Below, in pieces: positions 42,606-49,144 of a DNA stretch of 64,000 nucleotides. A program made the translations under genes and the position numbers. This stretch comes from Verrucomicrobiota bacterium (GTDB lineage Bacteria > Verrucomicrobiota > Kiritimatiellia > RFP12 > UBA1067): contig JAHFSX010000019.1 of NCBI GenBank assembly GCA_023269675.1, positions 50,713-114,712 on the forward strand. The letters are read 5' to 3'. The notes beneath the pieces were generated by a model that was not told where the DNA came from, did not search any database, and saw only the letters and a program-made list of their open reading frames with translations. Within the stretch, counting starts at the first letter, position 1; each line of letters begins with the position of its first letter.

Positions 42606-42672
42606 AAACGTTGAACGCTCAACGTATAACGCTCAAGTCATGACACGTGAACGTTGAGCGTTTCGCGTTGAA
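42606..42672. repeat. Inverted repeat between convergent genes (possible bidirectional terminator)
   Basis: AAACGTTGAACGCTCAACG at 42606-42624 is largely mirrored by CGTTGAGCGTTTCGCGTTGAAC at 42652-42672. The two can pair into a long imperfect stem between the stops of the dehydrogenase gene and the TlpA-like gene. No poly-T tract of canonical length follows, though CTTTTG does. Could be a terminator or a member of a dispersed repeat. Confidence 0.4.
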
Positions 42673-42715
42673 CTTTTGCATCGTGGTGATGGCGCGGTCT
42701 TTGCCACGCTCCCGC

Positions 42716-43453
42716 CTATTTCTTCTTCGCGGCCTCTTCCGCTTTCATCGCGCGGCCGATGGCGAGCATCTTTTCAACCTTGGCCTCGGTCAGCTCGTAG
42801 CCTTTGAGCCCTGTGAAGCCTTCCCAGACGACGGTGCGGTACTGGGGTTCGAGGATGATGACGTGCGGCCAGCCCCAAACGCCGAACCCGGCCTCATACT
42901 TGCCCTGGCCCGGCCGGTTCGCCGTCGGCCCGTCCGCCTGGTCAGGCAAGGTTGCTACGGGAGAGGCCTCCTCTTTGGCCGCTGTCGGTTGTTCGGCTGC
43001 GCCTGTCGTTTCCGTGACGGGCTGCGGCTGATCGAGGGCCAGGAAGTACTCTTTCTTGGGGCCGGCGTAGGCCTTGACCTTTTCTTCCGTTTCGCCGGTG
43101 ATGCCGATCACGACCAGCTCCTTGCCGTACTTTTGATGCAGGGTATTCATCAGCGGCGTCATCCGCTTGCACGCGCCGCACCACGTCCGCCAGAACTCGA
43201 TGACCACGAACTTGCCTTCCAGCTCCGGCTTGTCGGTAAGCCATTTCTGGAGCTCCAGCGGGGGCGCGTCGGTATAGAGGCGGGAGCTTGCCCAGATGTG
43301 CTTGCCGCCGGCCACAGCGGTCAGGTTGGTGTCCGCGGTGCAGGCGCCCGAGGGGTCACACATCGGAGCTTCAGCCTGTTCCGCGGCGAAGGCGAGCGGC
43401 GCGGCGCCCGAGCAAAAGTGCGCGATCAAAAGCACGGTGAACATGCGAGTCAT
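42716..43453 (-). CDS. Secreted thioredoxin-like (TlpA/ResA-type) protein
   Basis: 245 residues with a signal peptide (FTVLLIAHFCSGAAPLAFA). Thioredoxin-fold active site C92-G-A-C95 in FWRTWCGACKRM, and the cis-Pro in WGWPHVIILEPQ near residue 195. Between the active-site helix and the cis-Pro strand lies an insertion of about 55 residues rich in Ala, Pro, Thr and Glu, unusual for TlpA. The N-terminal mature part has an extra CDPSGAC pair. The protein would reduce or oxidise disulfides in the periplasm, or transfer electrons to cytochrome assembly proteins. GGAAGACC precedes the start at 43453. Confidence 0.85.
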   Translation of the reverse strand: MTRMFTVLLIAHFCSGAAPLAFAAEQAEAPMCDPSGACTADTNLTAVAGGKHIWASSRLYTDAPPLELQKWLTDKPELEGKFVVIEFWRTWCGACKRMTPLMNTLHQKYGKELVVIGITGETEEKVKAYAGPKKEYFLALDQPQPVTETTGAAEQPTAAKEEASPVATLPDQADGPTANRPGQGKYEAGFGVWGWPHVIILEPQYRTVVWEGFTGLKGYELTEAKVEKMLAIGRAMKAEEAAKKK

Positions 43454-43532
43454 ATCGGTCTTCCTTTCGTGCTGGACAGTATAGCCAAAATCGGGTGGCT
43501 TGGCTATGAGAGGAAACAGGGGAAGGCGGCGG

Positions 43533-43811
43533 GGGTGCGATTCAGTTTCGTTGAAACTGAGTCGCACCAAGGAGAATTTAGGAGTTAGGATTGAGGAGTT
43601 GGAAGCGCGGAAGACCCTGAAAACAGGGCGTTCGCCAAGGAGAAACCCTTTCGCGAAGAACCGTTTCTTGAGGCCATACGTGTGACCTCATTTTGAAAAC
43701 ACGAAAGCAGACTCTCGAGCATGGTACGAAGACGCTCGCTGCCATGGCATTGCAACTCCTAAATCCGAACTCCTCCTTCGGGTGTGGATTCAACGAAGTT
43801 GAATCACACCC
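43533..43811. repeat. Hairpin-flanked intergenic cassette, MITE-like
   Basis: Two arms about 60-70 bp long, 43533-43602 and 43752-43811, are imperfect inverted copies. Each arm carries its own palindrome. In the first, a 16-bp stem (GGTGCGATTCAGTTTC with its partner, one mismatch) closes a 3-base loop at 43534-43568. In the second, a 14-15-bp stem surrounds GAA at 43780-43811. The arms also share TAGGAGTT(A/C)GGATT-type sequence. Some 150 bp of unremarkable sequence lies between. There is no transposase frame. The structure resembles a miniature inverted-repeat element or a dispersed intergenic repeat. It fills the gap between the TlpA-like gene and the DUF2059 gene. Confidence 0.6.
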
Positions 43812-43820
43812 AGGCGGCGG

Positions 43821-44264
43821 TCAGCGCAGGAAGCGCTGCGCGGCTTCGGCGCCGGTTTTGCGCACGGCCCGTTGGGCCTCACGCGAGCAGGCGGGCATCA
43901 CCTCGGCGGCAAAAGGTGCGACCTTGGCCATACAGTCGCGGCCGATCGGCGTGCTGTAAAAATCGAGGAGCGCTTTCAGTTCCGCTTCAGTGAAGTGTTT
44001 CAGCAGAGCCTTGCGGATGATCCGCTCCAGTTCTTCGGCGTCCGCGTTTCTTAGAAAACTCGTTCGGGCCTTTTCCTTGAGCGGCGAGCTGTACGCGCCC
44101 AGATAAGACTCCGACATCTGGGCTAACATCGCCGTGGGCGGCACGATGGCCATCAGCTCGTCGGCGTAGCGCTCTTTGGCGGAGGGGGCGCTCGGCGGCG
44201 GGGTGGTCGTGCAGGCTGAGAGGCCGAGCAGGGCGGCGAGTAAAAAGAGAGCCGACATTTTCAT
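43821..44264 (-). CDS. DUF2059-like lipoprotein
   Basis: 147 residues. Lipoprotein signal with lipobox L-S-A-C18 (LLGLSACTTTPPPSAP). The mature part is alpha-helical: ERYADELMAIVPPTAMLAQM, EELERIIRKALLKHFTEAEL and KALLDFYSTPIGRDCMAKVA. Helical pairs of this type and the LLDFYxTPxG motif match DUF2059, a family of unknown function in Gram-negative periplasm. The stop lies at the edge of the hairpin cassette. Lipid modification by Lgt is expected. Confidence 0.8.
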   Translation of the reverse strand: MKMSALFLLAALLGLSACTTTPPPSAPSAKERYADELMAIVPPTAMLAQMSESYLGAYSSPLKEKARTSFLRNADAEELERIIRKALLKHFTEAELKALLDFYSTPIGRDCMAKVAPFAAEVMPACSREAQRAVRKTGAEAAQRFLR

Positions 44265-44310
44265 CGCAGGTCTCCTCGTGAGGACGTCACGGCGAGCCGT
44301 CCCGACTTAA

Positions 44311-44429
44311 TAGTCTGTACAGCCCAAAGCTTTGGTTTCTTTTGACAGGATTAACTTCGTTGATTCGAGTACGAATATCCATGATTTACAGGATTGAATT
44401 CAATGGCTGATAATCATGTAATCATGTCC
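44311..44429. repeat. Intergenic repeat B, copy 1 (GACAGGATTA type)
   Basis: Starts with TAGTCTGTACA, continues with TTTTGACAGGATTAAC, TTTACAGGATTGAATTC and ends AATCATGTCC. The same succession occurs at 48143-48234. Runs of 'gacaggattaca...aatcatgtcc' with internal dyad symmetry are a dispersed intergenic repeat in many bacterial genomes. No function is evident. Confidence 0.6.
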
Positions 44430-44452
44430 AGAATTTCCTATCGTACCGTGAC

Positions 44453-45667
44453 CTAGGGGGTGGCGCCGAGTTTGAAGCAGGCGAGTTCGCGCTGGTTGCG
44501 GATGATCAGGCGGTCGCCCACGGTGAAGAAGGTGGCCCAGCTCCGTCCACCGAGCGGGGTGAAGCGGGTGATTTCGCGGCAGGCCTCGGCGGCGGGCTCG
44601 ATCATCACGAGGTCGCCCTTCTGTCCGTCGAGGGCCAGCACCACGCCGTCGACGGCCAGCACCTGGCCGTGCTCGAACGCTTTGACTTTCCAATGGACGT
44701 GGCCGGTGGCTGGATCGAAGCACAGCAGCCCTTCGGGTTTGGCGGGCTTGCCGCTGGAGGTGCCGATGAGCAGGCCGTTGACGAGCACGGGGGTGGTGAA
44801 GAGCGGGCAGATCTCCTTGCTCTCCCAGACCTCGTGCGGCTGGCCGCCGCGCAGCTCGATGACCGTGCTGCCGACGTTGTCGGTGGCGCCGGTGAAGATG
44901 CGGTTGCCCATGACCACGGGCTGAACGATGTTGTTGCCGTACGGGTGGGGGCGGCGATAGGTCCAGAGCGTCGCGCCCGTGTCGGGATTGAGCCCCATTA
45001 GCGTGTTGGCGCTGTAGCAAAGCAGGGTGGGGATGTTGTCGAAAGTGACGATCACCGGCAGCGAGTAGCCCGGCTTCTCCGCGCTGCCGCCGCGCCAGAG
45101 TTGTTCGCCCGTCCGCTTGTTCACGGCCACGACCGTTCCGTTCGAGCCGCCGGGCTGGAGGTAGGCAATGTCGCCCCACACGCCGACCGGGGCAGAGAAA
45201 CCGTGGTTGGGAGCCTGGCCCGCGTAGTCTCGGATGTAATCCTTTTTCCACTGCACGCGGCCGGTCGCGGCGTCGAGGCAATGGACGAGCCCCATGCGGC
45301 TGACCGTATAGATCAACCCTTCGTTGTAAGTCGGAGTGGCGCGGGAGTAGCCGTGGTAGGGCTTGAAGGTGTCGCTGTACGGGGTACGCCACAGCTCCCG
45401 GCCGTCGGCGAGCGCCAAGGCGCGCACGATGTCGTTGGTGCCCTGGTGGTCGGTGATGTAGAGCGTGCCGTTGACGCACGAGGCGCAGGCGTGGCCGTCG
45501 TCGGTGAGGGCGACCTTCCAGATCAGGGCCGGCGGGCGGGCCTGCCAGTCGCGGCCGATGTTCGTCGCCGCCGCGTGGAAGTCCAGCGTCGGACCTGACA
45601 GGCAGGGCCAATCGCCGGCGCGGAGCAGGACCGGCAGCAGCAGGAGGGGGATCTGGAAAAGTTTCAT
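44453..45667 (-). CDS. Secreted PQQ-type beta-propeller protein
   Basis: 404 residues with a signal peptide (KLFQIPLLLLPVLLRAG). There are repeated propeller blades with the family's A-x-D-x-x-T-G-x-x-x-W motif: ALALADGRELWRTP, CLDAATGRVQWKK, AVNKRTGEQLWRGG, GLNPDTGATLWTYR, CFDPATGHVHWKV. This is the BamB/PQQ-dehydrogenase-like fold. Ligand residues for PQQ and Ca2+ of the true alcohol dehydrogenases are not visible, so it is probably a scaffold or binding protein. It starts 26 bp after the stop of the GT4 gene and is likely co-transcribed. Confidence 0.82.
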   Translation of the reverse strand: MKLFQIPLLLLPVLLRAGDWPCLSGPTLDFHAAATNIGRDWQARPPALIWKVALTDDGHACASCVNGTLYITDHQGTNDIVRALALADGRELWRTPYSDTFKPYHGYSRATPTYNEGLIYTVSRMGLVHCLDAATGRVQWKKDYIRDYAGQAPNHGFSAPVGVWGDIAYLQPGGSNGTVVAVNKRTGEQLWRGGSAEKPGYSLPVIVTFDNIPTLLCYSANTLMGLNPDTGATLWTYRRPHPYGNNIVQPVVMGNRIFTGATDNVGSTVIELRGGQPHEVWESKEICPLFTTPVLVNGLLIGTSSGKPAKPEGLLCFDPATGHVHWKVKAFEHGQVLAVDGVVLALDGQKGDLVMIEPAAEACREITRFTPLGGRSWATFFTVGDRLIIRNQRELACFKLGATP

Positions 45668-45693
45668 TGCGAGGTCGGGGGTTAGGGATTTGA

Positions 45694-46839
45694 CTAGGAG
45701 ACGTCGGGCAGCGGGGTTTTGTCGAGGACGGCGCGGTAGACGGCTTCGGTGGCGCGGGCGGCCTTTTCCCAGGAGAACTCGGAGGCCTTCTTATAACCCG
45801 CCTCGACTTTTTCTTTGCGGAAATCGGGATGGTCGAGCAACAGGCTGACCGCGCTGGCGATCGAAGCGCGGTCGCGCGGGTCGCAGGTCACGGCGGCGGT
45901 GCCGCAGTTCTCGACGGCCGCGCCGCCGGAGCAAACCACGGGGCAGCCGCAGGCCATGGCTTCGAGCGGCGGCAGGCCGAAGCCCTCGTCGTGTGAGGGG
46001 AAGACGAAAGCCTGGGCGAGCGAGTAGAGCACGGGCAGGTCATCAGCCTGGACGTAGCCGATGCGGCTGACGCGGTGGCGCACGCCGTTCTTGCGGATCA
46101 CGTGGTCGATGGCGGCGGCGGTGGCGGAATCCGCGGCGCCGGCCAGCACGAGATGCAGGTCCGGGCGTTCGCCCTGCACGATGGCGAAGGCGCTGATGAG
46201 GCCGAGGATGTTCTTGCGCGAGGTGAGGTCGCCGACGAACAGCAGAAAGGAGGAAGGCAGTGTGTAGCGCTGGCGGACCGCCTGCAGGCGCGAGTAATTG
46301 ACGCAGCGCACGAGGGTGGGCGAGAGTCCGGGCGGGATGACCACGATGCGGCCCTGGGCGGCCGGGAAGCGTTCGAGCACGGTACGCCGCGTGTAGGGGG
46401 AGAAGGCGATGATGGCGGCGGCCTTGCGGACCGAGGGCGGGATCATCAGGCTATAGTGCAGGCGGTTGCGCTTGCGGCAGAATTGCGGGTGGGTCATCAC
46501 GTGCAGGTCGTGGATCGTCAGCACCACGGGGCAGGGGGCCAGCAGGGGCGCGACATAGGCCGGCGCGTGCAGCAGAGGTGCGCGGTCCCGGCGCAGCAGC
46601 AGGGGCAGCACGGTCTGCTCCCACATGATGCGGAGCAGGCGCGACCGCGACACGGCCGCGGACGACTGGCGGAGGCTCAAGTGGGGCGCCGCCGGGATGG
46701 GACGATGGCCTTCGGGGACGCAGGCGCACAGCGGCAGCGTGCCGTGCTCGGCCAGCGCGCACGCCAGCTGGTGGACCGTCACCTCCACACCGGAGTAGGG
46801 TTCGCGGAGCACCATGGCGTTGTAGAAGGCAGATGGCAT
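45694..46839 (-). CDS. GT4-family glycosyltransferase
   Basis: 381 residues, GT-B fold. The C-terminal nucleotide-sugar site has the E-x7-E motif in PSHDEGFGLPPLEAMACG, and the catalytic-domain segments LLFVGDLTSRKNILGLI and HLVLAGAADSATAAAID are typical of GT4 (WcaA/MtfB/PimB-like). The N-terminal domain shows VVLTIHDLHVMTHPQF. It likely transfers a sugar during synthesis of LPS or exopolysaccharide in the cytoplasm. The gene is followed by the PQQ-propeller gene 26 bp downstream, probably one transcript. The ATG is at 46839. Confidence 0.88.
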   Translation of the reverse strand: MPSAFYNAMVLREPYSGVEVTVHQLACALAEHGTLPLCACVPEGHRPIPAAPHLSLRQSSAAVSRSRLLRIMWEQTVLPLLLRRDRAPLLHAPAYVAPLLAPCPVVLTIHDLHVMTHPQFCRKRNRLHYSLMIPPSVRKAAAIIAFSPYTRRTVLERFPAAQGRIVVIPPGLSPTLVRCVNYSRLQAVRQRYTLPSSFLLFVGDLTSRKNILGLISAFAIVQGERPDLHLVLAGAADSATAAAIDHVIRKNGVRHRVSRIGYVQADDLPVLYSLAQAFVFPSHDEGFGLPPLEAMACGCPVVCSGGAAVENCGTAAVTCDPRDRASIASAVSLLLDHPDFRKEKVEAGYKKASEFSWEKAARATEAVYRAVLDKTPLPDVS

Positions 46840-47004
46840 GGCTCGCAGTATACCTGAGAGAGCGGGTGATTTGAAACGGTGAAATCGTGCGACTTTCGGA
46901 GGTCAGGCCGAAGCGGGTTCACCGGAAACGATCTGACGCGCGGGTGGCGTCTCAGGGTTTGCGCGGCCGCCTGCAGCCGCCAACCTGTGCGATTCAATAA
47001 AAAT

Positions 47005-47094
47005 TGGCGGAGAGGGAGGGATTCGAACCCCCGGTACCCTTACGAGCACACAGCATTTCCAATGCTGCACCATCGGCCACTCGGTCACCTCTCC
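47005..47094 (-). tRNA. tRNA-Ser (anticodon GGA)
   Basis: On the minus strand a 90-nt tRNA runs from G complementary to 47094 to the 3' CCA at 47005. The acceptor stem GGAGAGG pairs with CCTCTCC, followed by discriminator G and an encoded CCA. D-arm GACCGAGTGGCCGATGGT, anticodon stem GCAGCA/TGCTGT around the loop TTGGAAA gives anticodon GGA. The long variable arm (GTGCTCGTAAGGGTAC) is diagnostic of class II tRNA-Ser. The T-arm is GGGTTCGAATCCC. It decodes UCC and UCU. Confidence 0.95.
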
Positions 47095-47111
47095 ATGCAA
47101 AAAGTCCTCAC

Positions 47112-47140
47112 TTTATAGCGATTTGCGTTGCGGAAAACAA
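47112..47140 (-). promoter_or_regulatory. Putative promoter of the tRNA-Ser gene
   Basis: On the minus strand TTGTTT (47135-47140) and TATAAA (47112-47117) are separated by 17 bp. The -10 element lies 17 bp before the tRNA 5' end. Confidence 0.55.
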
Positions 47141-47291
47141 CCCTAAAGTGGAAAAATGTCACGGGTTGCGATTATATTGGGCCCTAGTCTGGTTTTGGTG
47201 TGCGGGGCTTCAGCACCGCTTTGCGGGTGCGGACTGAAGTCCGCCCCCGGAGGCGGGCGGTCCGCAACAGTTTGCGAACGCGGGGGTGACG

Positions 47292-47948
47292 ATGAGGGCG
47301 GTGATTTTCGATATGGACGGGGTGCTGGCGGATTCGGAACCGCTCATCTGCGCGGCGGCCAGCGCGATGTTCCGCGAGCACGGGGTGATTGTCAGCCCTG
47401 AGGACTTTCAGCCGTTTGTCGGCGCGGGCGAGAACCGCTACATCGGCGGCGTCGCCGAGAAGTACGGCGTCGCCCTCGACATTGTGCGGGCTAAGGCGCG
47501 CACGTATGAGCTCTATTTGGGCATGGTGCCCGAAAAGCTCGCGGTGTTTCCCGGGGCGGTCGAACTGGTGACGGCGTGCCGGTCGGCGGGCTGGCGGTGT
47601 GCGGTGGCGTCCAGCGCCGACCGGATCAAGGTCGAGGCCAACCTGCGCAAGATCGGGCTGCCGCCTGAGTCTTGGCAGGCGGTCGTGACGGCCGAGGATG
47701 TCGAGCGGCGCAAGCCCGATCCGGCCCTCTTCCTGACAGCGGCCGCGCGGATCGGCGTGGCGCCGGCTGAGTGCACAGTCGTGGAGGACGCGGTGAACGG
47801 CATCGCTGCGGCCAAAGCCGCGGGCATGCGCTGCGTGGCCGTGGCGTCCACCTTCCCGCCGGAGCGCTTGGGCCAGGCCGACCGCGTGCGCGCGTCGGTC
47901 GCCGAGGTCACGCTTGAAGACCTGCAGGGTTGCGTTACCGCTGGCTAG
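47292..47948 (+). CDS. HAD-superfamily phosphatase or phosphoglucomutase-like (subfamily IA, HAD-like)
   Basis: 218 residues. Motif I is D7-x-D9 in VIFDMDGVLADSEP, motif II the Ser in AVASSADRIKV, motif III the Lys of EDVERRKPDPALF, motif IV the acidic residues in CTVVEDAVNGIAAAKAAG. The cap domain spans about residues 18-85. The family includes beta-phosphoglucomutase and phosphatases of sugar or nucleotide phosphates; the substrate is not predictable. A GTG at 47286 would add two residues. Upstream a G-rich hairpin-forming repeat (GGACTGAAGTCC) is seen. Confidence 0.88.
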   Translation: MRAVIFDMDGVLADSEPLICAAASAMFREHGVIVSPEDFQPFVGAGENRYIGGVAEKYGVALDIVRAKARTYELYLGMVPEKLAVFPGAVELVTACRSAGWRCAVASSADRIKVEANLRKIGLPPESWQAVVTAEDVERRKPDPALFLTAAARIGVAPAECTVVEDAVNGIAAAKAAGMRCVAVASTFPPERLGQADRVRASVAEVTLEDLQGCVTAG

Positions 47949-47992
47949 AGCGTTTCAGTTAATTGTGTAGCGTTTTGTGGCCAGAAACAGCT

Positions 47993-48069
47993 AACCACCA
48001 CGACACAAAGTACACCAAGAACACAGAGTTCAATCCTGGTGGACTCCGTGTGTTTCGAGTCTTGGTGGT
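47993..48069. repeat. Intergenic repeat A, copy 1 (CCACCAAGACAC type)
   Basis: The left arm begins AACCACCACGACACAAAG and the right arm ends with GAGTCTTGGTGGT, giving an imperfect inverted repeat. The same arms occur at 57919-58084. Arrays of 'aaccaccaagacac...' with the inverted partner are well known as dispersed intergenic repeats in environmental bacteria. Confidence 0.6.
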
Positions 48070-48142
48070 AGGATAAATCAAACGGATGACGGCTTTAAAC
48101 CGCCTGCACAAAGTGGCTACGCTAAAAGTGAGAATGCTCTGG

Positions 48143-48234
48143 TAGTCTGTACAATCACGAACTTCATTTTTTTGACAGGATTACATGATTAACATGATTG
48201 ATTCTGCTGCATGCAGATCATGTAAATCATGTCC
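48143..48234. repeat. Intergenic repeat B, copy 2 (GACAGGATTA type)
   Basis: TAGTCTGTACAATC, then TTTTTGACAGGATTACATG and a terminal TGTAAATCATGTCC. The layout is the same as the copy at 44311-44429, with internal ATGATT/AATCAT dyads. Confidence 0.6.
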
Positions 48235-48323
48235 GAAAAGTATTGTTGTACAATGTATTAGACTCATGAAGCCCGCGATGCTGATGAAAGGCGGATGAAC
48301 CCGGCAGACCTCACGCTGGGCGG

Positions 48324-48995
48324 CTACTTCGTCCGGCCGCGTTTCTCGACCAGTTGAGCCATCTCTTCCGGCGTGATCTCCTCGACGCGCACGTTGTCGA
48401 AATAGTAGAGGCCGTTCGGCCAGTAGGCGTAGAGGCGGATTTTAAACTTCTGGATCTTGGGTGATTTTTCAGTGGGGTTGAAGCCGATGGAGAAGGTGCG
48501 CCATTCGGTCGGGCTGTGGGTGTCGGGCTCCAGACGCGTCTGGTAGCCGTCCACGAACTCGTTGCGCTTGGGGTGCCACAGGAAGCCTTTGATCCAGACG
48601 AACGGCTTGCCGTCGCCTTTGAAGTCAGCCGTGAGCTTGTAGTTCTGGCCGGGCTTGCAGTCGATGAATTCGGAGTCGAGCATGACCCCTTCGTTGCCGC
48701 CGATGCTGCCGTAGCTTTTCGGCGCGATGGGCTTCTTGGCCGGCGGCTTGAGCGTCGGGTCAGCCTTGAAGGCCTTGGCCCATTCCAAGGCTTGGTCACG
48801 GTCCACGAGCGTATCCAGCCTGACGATGCGGCCATGGCCCTCTTCCGTTTCGAAAAAACTCGTCAGGCCGTCGGGCCGCTCCCAGTGCGCGGCGAACGTC
48901 TCGCCCTCGTCGAAGCACCCGTTCTTGACGAGATTCTCACCGGCGCTGAGCGCGCGCGCGGTCGTCAACAAGACGAGGATCAATAAGTGCCGCAT
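48324..48995 (-). CDS. Secreted jelly-roll (CBM-like) protein of unknown function
   Basis: 223 residues with a signal peptide (RHLLILVLLTTARALSAG). The mature part looks like a carbohydrate-binding jelly roll of the CBM_4_9 kind: ENLVKNGCFDEG at the start, CKPGQNYKLTADFKGDG, then EWRTFSIGFNPTEKS and YYFDNVRVEEITPEEMAQ at the end. The N-terminal 'NGxF' and C-terminal 'FDNVRVE' strands are the family's hallmark. Its last-gene position after the long minus-strand VWA/MoxR run suggests it belongs with that group, though a 149-bp gap with a repeat precedes it. A further upstream in-frame ATG at 49115 runs through the repeat and is not preferred. Confidence 0.65.
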   Translation of the reverse strand: MRHLLILVLLTTARALSAGENLVKNGCFDEGETFAAHWERPDGLTSFFETEEGHGRIVRLDTLVDRDQALEWAKAFKADPTLKPPAKKPIAPKSYGSIGGNEGVMLDSEFIDCKPGQNYKLTADFKGDGKPFVWIKGFLWHPKRNEFVDGYQTRLEPDTHSPTEWRTFSIGFNPTEKSPKIQKFKIRLYAYWPNGLYYFDNVRVEEITPEEMAQLVEKRGRTK

Positions 48996-49011
48996 GCAAA
49001 GAACGGCCGCC

Positions 49012-49072
49012 ACCCTGCGCAGGGATGCGCAGGGCAACTCCGGAATGTGGCACGCCCATCCCTGGGCGTGCG
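49012..49072. repeat. Intergenic repeat C, copy 1 (double hairpin)
   Basis: The last 30 bases, 49043-49072 (GAATGTGGCACGCCCATC...), are an exact reverse complement of 60093-60122. The preceding 30 bases (CACCCTGCGCAGGGATGCGC...) are a degenerate match to the flank of the other copy. Both halves can form hairpins. Both copies sit between genes of the minus-strand run. Confidence 0.7.
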
Positions 49073-49144
49073 TTAAGTCCAGCTCCTTATTCATTGGATA
49101 TTCCTTGTTGGACATTGGACATTCAATCCGCCATGGAATCAGCG

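Larger units (their letters stand above)
47949..48323. other. Intergenic region of 375 bp filled by two dispersed repeats
   Basis: The gap between the HAD gene and the jelly-roll protein gene contains repeat A (47993-48069) and repeat B (48143-48234). No gene is present. Confidence 0.6.

Noticed and set aside
47156..47401. Short frame with a lipoprotein-like beginning upstream of and across the HAD gene start
   Set aside because: It is formed by the CGGACTGAAGTCCG repeat and then runs in another phase through the HAD gene, whose catalytic motifs are intact.
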